Source: Demequina sediminicola (GTDB lineage Bacteria > Actinomycetota > Actinomycetes > Actinomycetales > Demequinaceae). From it: 64,000 nucleotides of DNA. Of the stretch, positions 1-7,357 are shown in pieces; within the stretch, counting starts at the first letter, position 1, and the number at the start of each line of letters is the position of its first letter. The notes under the pieces were generated by a model, which was not told where the DNA came from, ran no database searches, and saw only the letters and a list, made by a program, of their open reading frames with translations. The DNA is taken from the NCBI RefSeq assembly GCF_000975055.1, contig NZ_BBRB01000005.1, forward strand, positions 1 to 64,000, read 5' to 3'. The position numbers and the translations under genes are program-made.

Positions 1-216
1 AGGACAGATCGCGGCACGGATGTACCGCGGCTGCGGAGCCGTCGGCGTCTCACCGCTCGCCGCGGAGGCGGGCACCTGTGCAGCCTGGTATTCATCGTTT
101 GTCGTGAGGTCCGCGCGAACTTCATCCCCCACGATGCTCCCGCCAACTTCTGGTGCATCGTCCGCACTCCCAATGAGCAACAACACCCCGATGACGAGCG
201 CGCCACTATTCATCAT
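1..216 (-). CDS. Putative secreted protein, 5' part only (runs off the left edge)
   Basis: The reverse strand stays open from an ATG-ATG pair at 216/213 to base 1, 72 codons without a stop. The product begins MMNSGALVIGVLLLIGSA, a short uncharged hydrophobic stretch that looks like a signal peptide or membrane anchor, followed by an acidic, Ala/Pro-rich segment. The start overlaps the stop codon of the lipoprotein gene just upstream, which suggests one transcript and coupled translation. I recognise no domain in the visible part. The family is unknown because the C-terminus is missing. Confidence 0.6.
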   Translation of the reverse strand, partial: MMNSGALVIGVLLLIGSADDAPEVGGSIVGDEVRADLTTNDEYQAAQVPASAASGETPTAPQPRYIRAAICP

Positions 217-841
217 CGAACAGGAAGTAGACGTCCTCGACAGCCCAGAGTCCGTCGCTCCACGATAGCTTTGTGGTCGCGAGACCGGAGCCCCCGGGAG
301 ATGAGCCCAGCGGAGTGCCGTCCTCGGAGTAGGTCTCGATGGTGGTCATCACCATGTCTTGCTCGATGTACCAGTACCCGTCCTCGGAGAGGCCACCTCG
401 CGCGACATTGACGTAGTCCTCGGCATTCGGCCACGTGAAGGAACCGCCGGTGCTGTAGGCCGACTCTTGCTCCGTTGAGGCAACTCTCTCGAGAGTCTCC
501 GCGCAGAAGTTGCAATTGGTAGTCGCAAGTGACCCAAAGACCCGTGTGTCGTAGGGCTCTGTGAACATCGTCGGATAGAGCTCGACATAGAATCTCGAGA
601 ATCCTGCCGCGCTTTCGATGCTCTCGCCGAGGGTCCACTCCGGGATCGCAGCGAGGACTTCGTCATCGGTGAGCGGAGTGAGGCTCGGTGAGGGCGTGGG
701 CGTGGGGCTCGGCGGCGTTAGCGTCTCTGAGGCTGTGGGTGACGCTTCACCGCTGGCCGAGATCCCAGCATCGGCGCTTGTACACGCTGTCAGCAACATT
801 GAGACAACGGCAATGGTCGTGAGAAGAGTTTTTGCCCCCAT
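206..841 (-). CDS. DUF6318-like lipoprotein
   Basis: This 211-residue protein starts MGAKTLLTTIAVVSMLLTAC. The lipobox LLTAC puts lipidation at Cys20. A Thr/Ser/Pro-rich linker follows (residues about 30-55), then a globular domain with the pattern AAGFSRFYVELYPT and CNFCAETLERV, which recalls the actinobacterial DUF6318 lipoprotein family. The two cysteines of CNFC could form a disulfide outside the cell. The frame is open 76 codons further upstream, but the signal peptide defines the ATG at 841. A TACGGT box lies 8 nt upstream, so the mRNA may be leaderless. The stop overlaps the next gene. The molecular role of the family is unknown. Confidence 0.72.
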   Translation of the reverse strand: MGAKTLLTTIAVVSMLLTACTSADAGISASGEASPTASETLTPPSPTPTPSPSLTPLTDDEVLAAIPEWTLGESIESAAGFSRFYVELYPTMFTEPYDTRVFGSLATTNCNFCAETLERVASTEQESAYSTGGSFTWPNAEDYVNVARGGLSEDGYWYIEQDMVMTTIETYSEDGTPLGSSPGGSGLATTKLSWSDGLWAVEDVYFLFDDE

Positions 842-930
842 GAGTGACGACCGTAGCGACCGCTCCGCTGGTCCGCCAGGACTGAGCAAAATCTGTGGAG
901 AGGACCTGCATGCGGATGTCCGCAGCATGG

Positions 931-1503
931 CTAGACGACACCGGCAGAGTAGAGCATCTGCCATGCGTTGCGTGCACGCACAGCGGTAGCGTCCTTGGGC
1001 CGTAGCAGCGCGAGTTCCCCTTGTACCTGGTGAGGTGTCACGCCGTGTTGCGCGGCCATGACCACCCACGGAACCGCCTCTTCAAGTGGGGCCCACCGCA
1101 GCGCATCGACAACGGCTCGCGGTGCTGATTCCACCGCGTGCCCGTCCTGGGGGCTTGATGCGATCATCGCGTTGCGTGCCCCGCGGACCCGCGAGAGCGG
1201 GCGTGTCGAATAGTGCAGGCGGATGGGCCATCCACGCGAGCCTTGTCTGATGTGACGGCGCGCAGGGACACAAACGTCGAGTACAGCGGGAGCTTCGCCG
1301 CCGAACCTGACCCACAGCGCACCTGTTCCGGACAGTGACATGTTGACTGGGACGTGCTGGCTTGTGGCGAACCGTCGCAGGGCAGGCGTCGGGGTGATGT
1401 CGTACGGCAATGCAATGGTGGGGCCAAGTGGCTTGATGACGCCGTCCTTGAGAAACCTGTTCCACGCACTCGTGCCGATGTCTTCTTCGGTGACTGACCA
1501 CAT
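931..1503 (-). CDS. AbiEi-like/DUF559-family relative lacking the nuclease domain
   Basis: This 190-residue protein has no obvious catalytic motif. Its N-terminus looks like a small winged-helix segment (WNRFLKDGVIKPLGPTIALP). The middle lines up by eye with the protein at 47594-48520: SGTGALWV against SGMLALAL, a basic VPARRHIRQ segment, APRAVVDALRWAP against TPAFAVVDAW, and GVTPHQVQGEL against GVTTAQDISQEL. It stops where that protein continues into a Vsr/DUF559-type nuclease domain. Related proteins are often annotated as AbiEi-type antitoxin-domain proteins, but no toxin partner is visible here. A regulator role is inference. A perfect 30-base palindrome lies 9 bases upstream of the ATG. 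Confidence 0.6.
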   Translation of the reverse strand: MWSVTEEDIGTSAWNRFLKDGVIKPLGPTIALPYDITPTPALRRFATSQHVPVNMSLSGTGALWVRFGGEAPAVLDVCVPARRHIRQGSRGWPIRLHYSTRPLSRVRGARNAMIASSPQDGHAVESAPRAVVDALRWAPLEEAVPWVVMAAQHGVTPHQVQGELALLRPKDATAVRARNAWQMLYSAGVV

Positions 1504-1512
1504 GACATGAGT

Positions 1513-1542
1513 GTGCCCGCCTAGGACTTCCTAGGCGGGCAC
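1513..1542 (-). terminator. Perfect 14-bp inverted repeat with a 2-nt spacer
   Basis: The arms GTGCCCGCCTAGGA and TCCTAGGCGGGCAC are exact reverse complements separated by CT. On the minus strand the hairpin lies about 60 bases past the DUF349 gene stop, so it may be that gene's terminator. It has no U-tract. It is also only 9 bases upstream of the next minus-strand start at 1503, so it could serve as an operator or mask that ribosome binding site. Confidence 0.6.
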
Positions 1543-1603
1543 ATCTGCACTTCTGTGGATAACCGCTGACGGCGTCTACCGTTGCCAGCGCATGTCATTT
1601 AGT

Positions 1604-2974
1604 TCAGGACACGACGCCCTTGATCTGCTCTAGCCACGCACGTCGCGCGTCGAGTGCTTCCTGTGCGGACTTGATCTTGCGCTTGTCCTTGGTGGCTTCT
1701 GCAGCGGCAAGATCCTTTTCAAGATCTGCGATTGCATCTTCTAGCTGCGCGAGCGCACCGGAGGCACGTGCTTCCAGCTCCGGGTTGGTGTCGTTCCATG
1801 CCGCTTCATCGGCGTCGCGCACTGCCTTCTCGACTGCGCTCATGCGCTTGGTGAGTCGGGCAACGTCGCCTCGGGGCACTCGACCAGCAGCGTCGAACTT
1901 GTCCTGTGCTGCCCGCAGTGCCTGCTTGGCAGTGTCGAGGTCCTTGATCGGAAGGATAGCTTCGGCCTCAACGACGGCTGCTTCCTTGCCTTCGACGTTG
2001 CCGCTGAGTGCCTCGTCCTCGGCGTCGGACTCAGCGCGTCGTGCGTCGAAGAATGTGTCCTGAGCGGTCTGGAATCGCTTCCACAGGGCGTCGTCCACGC
2101 TGCGGCGGCCGCGCCCGGCAGTCTTCCACTCGCCCATGAGCTCCTTGAATGCGCGGGCGGTGCGGTCCCAATCGGTGGACTCGGCAAGGGCCTCGGCGCG
2201 GGCGGCTAGTTCTTCCTTGCGCGACGCGACTGCGGAGTTGTCCTTGTCCAGTTGCGCGAAATGGTGCTTGCGCGCCTTCTCGAAGCCGGAACGTGCAGTG
2301 GTGAAGCGCTTCCAGAGCGCGCGCTCGACATCCTTGGCGATCCTGGCCTGCGAACGCTGAGCGCTCTTCCACTCGTCCAAGAGAGACCGCAGTTCTGCGG
2401 TGTCGTTCTTCCAGTGCACGGAGTTCTCTGGCTTCGCGGCGATCGCCTCGGCGGCGGCCACGATCTTCTCACGTGCCTCGAGGGCTTCAGCCTTGGCGGC
2501 CTCGCGCTCCTTGTTGAGGCGGTCGCGAATGGCGGTGGCTTCCTCTGTCACTGAGGCGAAGCGCTTGCGCAGTGCCTCAATGTCACCTACGACCTTGGGT
2601 TCAGCGAGTTGCCCGTCGATGCTCTTCAGCGAGTCATCGATGTCTTTGGGGGACATTTCAGCGCCTGCGAGGCGTGCGTGGAAGCGTTCGATCGATGCTT
2701 CGAGTTCGTAATACGCCTTGGCGTAGGGAGCAATGGGCTCGTCGCCCTGGGCCGGGCCAACCTCAACCTTGTCGCTACCAACGGTGACGACAACGTTGTC
2801 TCCCTCGACGGCTCCGTGCTTGGCGGCATCGGCGATTTGCTCGTCGGTGATGTTGGCGACAACCGGCACCTTGACTGGGTGTGTGGGCTGAGCCGCGAGG
2901 GCCGCTGGGCTTGCGCCGCCGGCTGGTGGCTTGGGCCTGGGAATGGGCTTAGGGGTGGGCTTGGGAGTGGTCAT
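1604..2974 (-). CDS. DUF349 domain-containing coiled-coil protein
   Basis: This is a 456-residue, highly charged, Ala/Glu/Lys-rich protein. A proline-rich N-terminus (residues 1-35) is followed by a short beta-rich segment and then repeated helical units containing the DUF349 hallmark: W-(K/D)-x-(T/R)-A followed by DE/GEWK and LWKRF. The pattern is clear at HWKNDTAELRSLLDEWK and again at DWDRTARAFKELMGEWK. The cellular role of DUF349 proteins is not established. The start overlaps the stop of the cyclophilin gene by 4 bases (ATGA), so the two form an operon. In actinobacteria this pair commonly lies beside hisS. Confidence 0.85.
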   Translation of the reverse strand: MTTPKPTPKPIPRPKPPAGGASPAALAAQPTHPVKVPVVANITDEQIADAAKHGAVEGDNVVVTVGSDKVEVGPAQGDEPIAPYAKAYYELEASIERFHARLAGAEMSPKDIDDSLKSIDGQLAEPKVVGDIEALRKRFASVTEEATAIRDRLNKEREAAKAEALEAREKIVAAAEAIAAKPENSVHWKNDTAELRSLLDEWKSAQRSQARIAKDVERALWKRFTTARSGFEKARKHHFAQLDKDNSAVASRKEELAARAEALAESTDWDRTARAFKELMGEWKTAGRGRRSVDDALWKRFQTAQDTFFDARRAESDAEDEALSGNVEGKEAAVVEAEAILPIKDLDTAKQALRAAQDKFDAAGRVPRGDVARLTKRMSAVEKAVRDADEAAWNDTNPELEARASGALAQLEDAIADLEKDLAAAEATKDKRKIKSAQEALDARRAWLEQIKGVVS

Positions 2975-3798
2975 TCTACGGACACCTCGTTCACGATGAC
3001 GGACTGCGCCGGAGGCCCGTCGGGCTCGCCTGTGATAGTTCCGGCACTGGCAACGTCCTCCACAATACTCAGACCTTGCGTGACCTGCCCGAATATCGTG
3101 TATCCACCGGCCGCGTCGGACGGAATTGTGGAGTCGTCGTAAACGATGAAGAACTGGCTTCCCATGGATTCGGCGTCGTTGCCCACGCGCGCCATCGCAA
3201 GTGTTCCGGCGGGGTAGAGGTCATCTGAGGGAGCGTTCTCGATGGGTCCGTAACTGTAGGCGGGTCCACCTTGCCCTGTGGCGGAGGGGTCCCCGCACTG
3301 CAGCACGTAGATGTTCTCGGTCGTGAGCCGGTGGCATTGCGTGTTGTTGAAGAAGTCGTCCTCTGCTAGTGCAACAAAGCTTGCGGTGGCTTGGGGTGCG
3401 TTGGCGCCGTCGAGTTCGAGCACGATCTCACCGAGGTTGGTGTCGAGCGTCACGTCCCACACGCGGCCTTCTGCGAGCGAAGGGTCTGGGGGAGCGGGTG
3501 AGGTGCCCCAGCCTGTGCTGTACTCAAGGTCGTCTGTTGCTTCGGGAGCTGAGCCCGCATCGTCGGTCTCCGCAACAGAGGGCGAGGCCGCAACGTTGCT
3601 GCCACCGGCATCGTCGCTGCCTCCACCCACGAACGCGATGATGCCCCAGGTGATGAGCGCGATCACCAGCACCACGACTGCCACGAGAGAGCCGATGCGA
3701 ACGCGCCTGTCGCGTTGCGCTTCCCGTTCGGCGATCTTGGCGTCGAGTTTGGCTTGTTTGCGTCGCTCGGCCTCACGGGCTTGCTTCTTCGAGGTCAT
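2971..3798 (-). CDS. Membrane-anchored cyclophilin-type peptidyl-prolyl isomerase
   Basis: This 275-residue protein has a highly charged cytoplasmic N-terminus, one transmembrane helix (residues about 34-57), a Ser/Ala/Asp-rich linker and an extracytoplasmic cyclophilin domain (from about 110). The domain keeps HR in the CHRLT segment, LQCGDP, and the GSQFFI motif of the active-site wall. The usual phenylalanine before the conserved Gln is replaced (NIYVLQ), and two cysteines (CHR and QCGD) may pair outside the cell. It probably isomerises X-Pro bonds in exported proteins. The ribosome binding site GGAAGG lies 5-6 bases before the ATG. Confidence 0.87.
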   Translation of the reverse strand: MTSKKQAREAERRKQAKLDAKIAEREAQRDRRVRIGSLVAVVVLVIALITWGIIAFVGGGSDDAGGSNVAASPSVAETDDAGSAPEATDDLEYSTGWGTSPAPPDPSLAEGRVWDVTLDTNLGEIVLELDGANAPQATASFVALAEDDFFNNTQCHRLTTENIYVLQCGDPSATGQGGPAYSYGPIENAPSDDLYPAGTLAMARVGNDAESMGSQFFIVYDDSTIPSDAAGGYTIFGQVTQGLSIVEDVASAGTITGEPDGPPAQSVIVNEVSVE

Positions 3799-3870
3799 CA
3801 GAACCTTCCGGCGGGGTCGTATGCAGGTCTTGCCATCTTATGCGGCGCTCCTGGCGTCCCGGTGAGGTGG

Positions 3871-3876
3871 AACAAT
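3871..3876 (+). promoter_or_regulatory. Probable -10 box of hisS (leaderless)
   Basis: AACAAT ends 6 bases before the hisS ATG. This spacing recurs at several other starts in the window. A GAGGTGG sequence just upstream could instead act as a ribosome binding site, so this site is less certain than the others. Confidence 0.4.
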
Positions 3877-3882
3877 GGCCGC

Positions 3883-5229
3883 ATGGCACGAGTGAGACCT
3901 TTGTCTGGTTACCCCGAATGGACCCCGTCGCAGCGCATCGTTGAGTCGGAGGTGTTGTCCTCGATCAGCGAGGTCTTCAGCCTTCATGGCTTTGGTGAGA
4001 TTCAGACGCGCGCGGTCGAGCCGCTGGACCGGCTTGCAGGCAAGTCCGATGCCGCCAAGGAGATTTACACGCTCGGTCGCCTCAACGCGGAGGAGGGTGA
4101 AGAGGCCAAGCTCGGTCTCCACTTTGACCTGACGGTGCCATTTGCGCGCTATGTCGAGGAGTTCCAGAACGACATCGCATTCCCATTCCGTCGCTACCAG
4201 ATTCAGAAGGTGTGGCGAGGGGAGCGTCCGCAGGAAGGGCGTTTCCGCGAGTTCTATCAGGCGGACATCGATGTGGTCGCTCGTGAGACGCTGCCCGCTC
4301 ACTTTGAGACTGAAGTTGCCGTGGTGATGGCACGTGCCCTGGGTGCACTGCCCTTGCCGGGGGTGACGATGCGCGTGAACAATCGTCAACTCGTCGAGGG
4401 GTTCTACCGTGGTGTCGGCATTGAGGATGTCGCTGATGCGCTCCGTAGCGTGGACAAGTTGGACAAGATCGGTCCCGACGGCGTCCGTGCGGAACTGACG
4501 GCGAAGGGCGTGAGCGAGACCGCGGCCGATGCCGTACTTGAGTTGGCGCGGATCTCCAGCCCCGATGGTGGCTTTGCCGCTGCAGTCGAGGACCTTTGGG
4601 CGTCGACGACGACCGTCGCCGACATCGAAGGCCCACAGGAGCAGTTGAAGGCTGGCATTGCAAGCCTGGTGGAGCTGGTCGAGGGCGTGAATGAGGCGGT
4701 GCCGGGCACGGCCGTCGCAGATCTGCGCATTGCGCGGGGACTCGACTATTACACGGGCTCGGTCTATGAGACCTTCCTGGAGGGGCACGAGGACTTGGGG
4801 TCCATTTGCTCGGGTGGGCGCTATGACTCGCTCGTTGCTGGCGGCGGTTTCCCTGGTGTGGGCATGTCGATTGGGGTGTCCCGTCTGGTGAGCCGCATGG
4901 TGGGCTCTGGCCTGGTTGAGGCTTCGCGTGCTGTCCCGAGCGCCGTGGTCGTGGCAGTCAATGATGAGGACTCACGTGGTGTGTCAGCGCGGATCGCAGA
5001 CCGGCTGCGAGCTCGGGGCATCGCCTGCGAGGTGGCGCCAAAGGCCGCGAAGTTTGGCAAGCAGATTCAGTTCGCTGACAAGCGTGGGATTCCGTTTGTG
5101 TGGTTCCCGGCCGCCGATGGCACTGATGGAGAGGTGAAGGACATTCGCTCTGGTGAGCAGGTGCCCGCTGACGCCGATGCCTGGGAGCCGCCGGCAGCGG
5201 ACGCCCGCCCAAGCATCGTCCGCCCCTGA
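3883..5229 (+). CDS. hisS: Histidyl-tRNA synthetase
   Basis: This 448-residue class II synthetase charges tRNA-His. Motif 2 (FRRYQIQKVWRGE followed by GRFREFYQADID) binds ATP. The histidine-specific loop RGLDYYTGSVYE is intact, as is the motif 3-like GMSIGVSRL. A C-terminal anticodon-binding domain begins with AVVVAVND. The frame is open upstream to 3715, but homology starts at MARVRPLSGYPEW, which selects the ATG at 3883. The gene is divergent from the cyclophilin gene and is followed by a repeat-rich gap and then aspS, a common actinobacterial order. Confidence 0.95.
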   Translation: MARVRPLSGYPEWTPSQRIVESEVLSSISEVFSLHGFGEIQTRAVEPLDRLAGKSDAAKEIYTLGRLNAEEGEEAKLGLHFDLTVPFARYVEEFQNDIAFPFRRYQIQKVWRGERPQEGRFREFYQADIDVVARETLPAHFETEVAVVMARALGALPLPGVTMRVNNRQLVEGFYRGVGIEDVADALRSVDKLDKIGPDGVRAELTAKGVSETAADAVLELARISSPDGGFAAAVEDLWASTTTVADIEGPQEQLKAGIASLVELVEGVNEAVPGTAVADLRIARGLDYYTGSVYETFLEGHEDLGSICSGGRYDSLVAGGGFPGVGMSIGVSRLVSRMVGSGLVEASRAVPSAVVVAVNDEDSRGVSARIADRLRARGIACEVAPKAAKFGKQIQFADKRGIPFVWFPAADGTDGEVKDIRSGEQVPADADAWEPPAADARPSIVRP

Positions 5230-5230
5230 T

Positions 5231-5270
5231 CCTCCCCGCCAAAGCAAAACCCTCCCCGCCAAAGCAAAAC
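5231..5270 (+). repeat. Two exact tandem 20-mers next to a palindromic element
   Basis: CCTCCCCGCCAAAGCAAAAC occurs twice head to tail directly after the hisS stop. A third partial copy (CCTCCCCGCGAAA) forms the left edge of the palindrome at 5277. The sequence before the palindrome downstream of aspS (CCCTCTCCGCCAAA) resembles the same unit. Confidence 0.85.
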
Positions 5271-5276
5271 CCTCCC

Positions 5277-5338
5277 CGCGAAATGGCTCCATTTGCCTGT
5301 TTTACGGGTTCAAAACAGCCAAGATCAGCCACTTCGCG
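5277..5338 (+). repeat. Short palindromic element A, between hisS and aspS
   Basis: Two 27-base arms match at 21 positions (CGCGAAATGGCTCC..CTGTTTT and AAAACAG..CCACTTCGCG) around an 8-base loop. The outer ends and the CTGTTTT/AAAACAG tip pair perfectly. A similar element of similar length and spacing lies on the other side of aspS. It probably also terminates hisS transcription. Confidence 0.75.
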
Positions 5339-5351
5339 AGGGACGGGGCGG

Positions 5352-5379
5352 TTGAGAGCCCGCCACGCCCCGATAGACT
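5352..5379 (+). promoter_or_regulatory. Probable aspS promoter
   Basis: TTGAGA (5352-5357) and TAGACT (5374-5379) are spaced by 16 bases, a reasonable housekeeping sigma-type match. The implied leader is about 55 bases and carries a ribosome binding site before the GTG at 5441. Confidence 0.5.
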
Positions 5380-5440
5380 TAACCTTCATCAACTTCACCT
5401 ATCCGGCGCGCCCGTCTAGCGCGTCCAAGAAAGGCCACCC

Positions 5441-7225
5441 GTGCTCCGCACTCACCTTGCTGGAAACCTCCGCGCCACCGATGCTGGCTCAACCGTCACC
5501 CTCGCTGGATGGGTAGGCCGTCGCCGCGATCACGGTGGTGTCGCCTTTATCGATCTGCGTGACGCATCGGGCTTCGCCCAGGTAGTCATCCGTGAAGAGG
5601 TCGCCCACTCCCTGCGCAACGAATACGTCATCCAGGTCACGGGTGAAGTGCGTGAGCGTCCCGAGGGTTCTGCCAACGCGAACCTTCCCAGTGGTGAGAT
5701 CGAGGTGGTGGTCTCCGACGTGACCATCCTGAACGAATCCGCACCTCTGCCGATGCCCGTCGATGAGCATGTCACCGTCGGCGAGGAGGCGCGCCTCAAG
5801 TACCGCTACATCGACCTGCGCCGTCCGCAGCCGCGCGCGAACATCGTTCTGCGTTCCGAGGTCAACAAGGCTGCCCGCCGCGTGTTGGACCGCCACGACT
5901 TCCTCGAGATCGAGACGCCGACGCTGACCCGTTCGACCCCCGAGGGTGCACGTGACTTCCTGGTGCCAGCGCGCCTGGCTCCCGGGTCTTGGTATGCGTT
6001 GCCGCAGTCGCCGCAGTTGTTCAAGCAGCTCCTCATGGTTTCCGGCATGGAGCGCTACTACCAGATTGCCCGTTGCTACCGCGATGAGGACTTCCGCGCT
6101 GACCGTCAGCCGGAGTTCACTCAGCTTGACGTGGAGATGAGCTTTGTCGACCAGGACGACGTGATCGCCCTGGGTGAAGAACTGGTGCGTGAACTGTGGT
6201 CGCTCATCGGCTATGAAGTACCGCTGCCGATTCCGCGCATCACCTACGCCGACGCAATGTCCCGTTTTGGTTCGGACAAGCCGGACCTCCGCTTTGGTCT
6301 CGAGCTCGTGGAACTGACCGAGTACTTCAAGGACACGCCCTTCCGCGTGTTCCAGAACGACTACGTGGGTGCCGTCGTGATGCCCGGTGGTGCCTCGCAG
6401 CCTCGCAAGAAGCTCGACGCCTGGCAGGAGTGGGCCAAGCAGCGCGGTGCTCGTGGACTGGCGTACGTGCTGGTTCAGGAGGATGGCGAGCTTGGTGGTC
6501 CCGTTGCCAAGAACCTCTCGGACGCTGAAAAGGCGGGCCTGGCCGATGCCGTGGGCGCCTCGGTGGGCGACTGCATCTTCTTTGCCGCTGGCAAGCCGGG
6601 ACCCTCGCGTGCACTCCTCGGTGCGGCTCGTCTCGAGATCGGCGAGCGTGTGGGCCTCATTGACCCAGACCGCTTTGAATTCTGCTGGGTTGTTGACGCT
6701 CCGCTGTTCAAGGCCGTGGGCGAAGACGATGACGACGATGTTGCCGTCGGCTCGGGTGCATGGACTGCCGTGCACCACGCCTTCACGTCTCCCAAGCCTG
6801 AGTACCTCGACAACTTCGAGGATGTTCCCGGCGAGGCACTGGCATACGCCTATGACATTGTCTGCAACGGCAATGAGATTGGTGGTGGGTCCATCCGTAT
6901 CCACCGTCAGGACGTGCAGGAGCGTGTGTTCAAGGTCATGGGCATCAGCGAGGAAGAGGCGCAGGAGAAGTTCGGCTTCTTGCTGGAGGCCTTCTCCTTT
7001 GGTGCTCCCCCTCACGGCGGAATCGCACTGGGTTGGGACCGCGTGACCGCGCTGTTGGCCAAGGCGGACTCAATCCGCGACGTCATAGCATTCCCGAAGT
7101 CCGGTGGCGGTTACGACCCACTGACGGCGGCGCCTGCCCCGATTACGCCGGAACAGCGTTCGGAAGCCGGAGTGGACTTCGTGCCGGAAGCTGACGACGC
7201 TGACGCCGAGGCCACCTCCAACTAA
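5441..7225 (+). CDS. aspS: Aspartyl-tRNA synthetase, probably non-discriminating (Asp/Asn)
   Basis: This 594-residue bacterial-type class II enzyme has an N-terminal OB-fold anticodon-binding domain (to about 110), a catalytic core with motif 2 ([20 protein letters not shown]) and [10 protein letters not shown], a GAD insertion and a C-terminal motif 3 (GGIALGWDR). His31 (RRRDHGG) and the glycine of RPEG, instead of the E. coli-type Leu and Lys, match the published signature of AspRS that also charges tRNA-Asn. Such enzymes work with GatCAB, which is not in this window. The GTG start follows AAGAAAGG with a 6-base gap. The acidic tail ADDADAEA is extra. Confidence 0.95.
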   Translation: MLRTHLAGNLRATDAGSTVTLAGWVGRRRDHGGVAFIDLRDASGFAQVVIREEVAHSLRNEYVIQVTGEVRERPEGSANANLPSGEIEVVVSDVTILNESAPLPMPVDEHVTVGEEARLKYRYIDLRRPQPRANIVLRSEVNKAARRVLDRHDFLEIETPTLTRSTPEGARDFLVPARLAPGSWYALPQSPQLFKQLLMVSGMERYYQIARCYRDEDFRADRQPEFTQLDVEMSFVDQDDVIALGEELVRELWSLIGYEVPLPIPRITYADAMSRFGSDKPDLRFGLELVELTEYFKDTPFRVFQNDYVGAVVMPGGASQPRKKLDAWQEWAKQRGARGLAYVLVQEDGELGGPVAKNLSDAEKAGLADAVGASVGDCIFFAAGKPGPSRALLGAARLEIGERVGLIDPDRFEFCWVVDAPLFKAVGEDDDDDVAVGSGAWTAVHHAFTSPKPEYLDNFEDVPGEALAYAYDIVCNGNEIGGGSIRIHRQDVQERVFKVMGISEEEAQEKFGFLLEAFSFGAPPHGGIALGWDRVTALLAKADSIRDVIAFPKSGGGYDPLTAAPAPITPEQRSEAGVDFVPEADDADAEATSN

Positions 7226-7238
7226 TTCCCTCTCCGCC

Positions 7239-7292
7239 AAATGGAGCCATTTCGCTGTTGTGAGTCCTCAGGACAGCGAGATGGCTCCATTT
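7239..7292 (+). repeat. Short palindromic element B, downstream of aspS
   Basis: Arms AAATGGAGCCATTTCGCTGT and ACAGCGAGATGGCTCCATTT match at 19 of 20 positions around a 14-base loop that is itself partly self-complementary (TGAGTCCTCA). The element resembles the one at 5277 in layout and sequence. It lies between the converging ends of aspS and the MMPL gene, so it can act as a bidirectional terminator. The 60 bases after it hold only short G-rich direct repeats (GAGGCGCGGGGT twice). Confidence 0.8.
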
Positions 7293-7357
7293 GATGTGAG
7301 GAGCGAGGCGCGGGGTTCGAGGCGCGGGGTGCGGGGTGTGCGGCCGGGTTCAGTCCG

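Noticed and set aside
5231..5280. CRISPR-like direct repeats
   Set aside because: The 20-base units are adjacent without spacers and there are no cas genes; they belong to a palindromic element.
5489..7015. 508-codon minus-strand frame across aspS
   Set aside because: Shadow of aspS; no motifs and no start signal.
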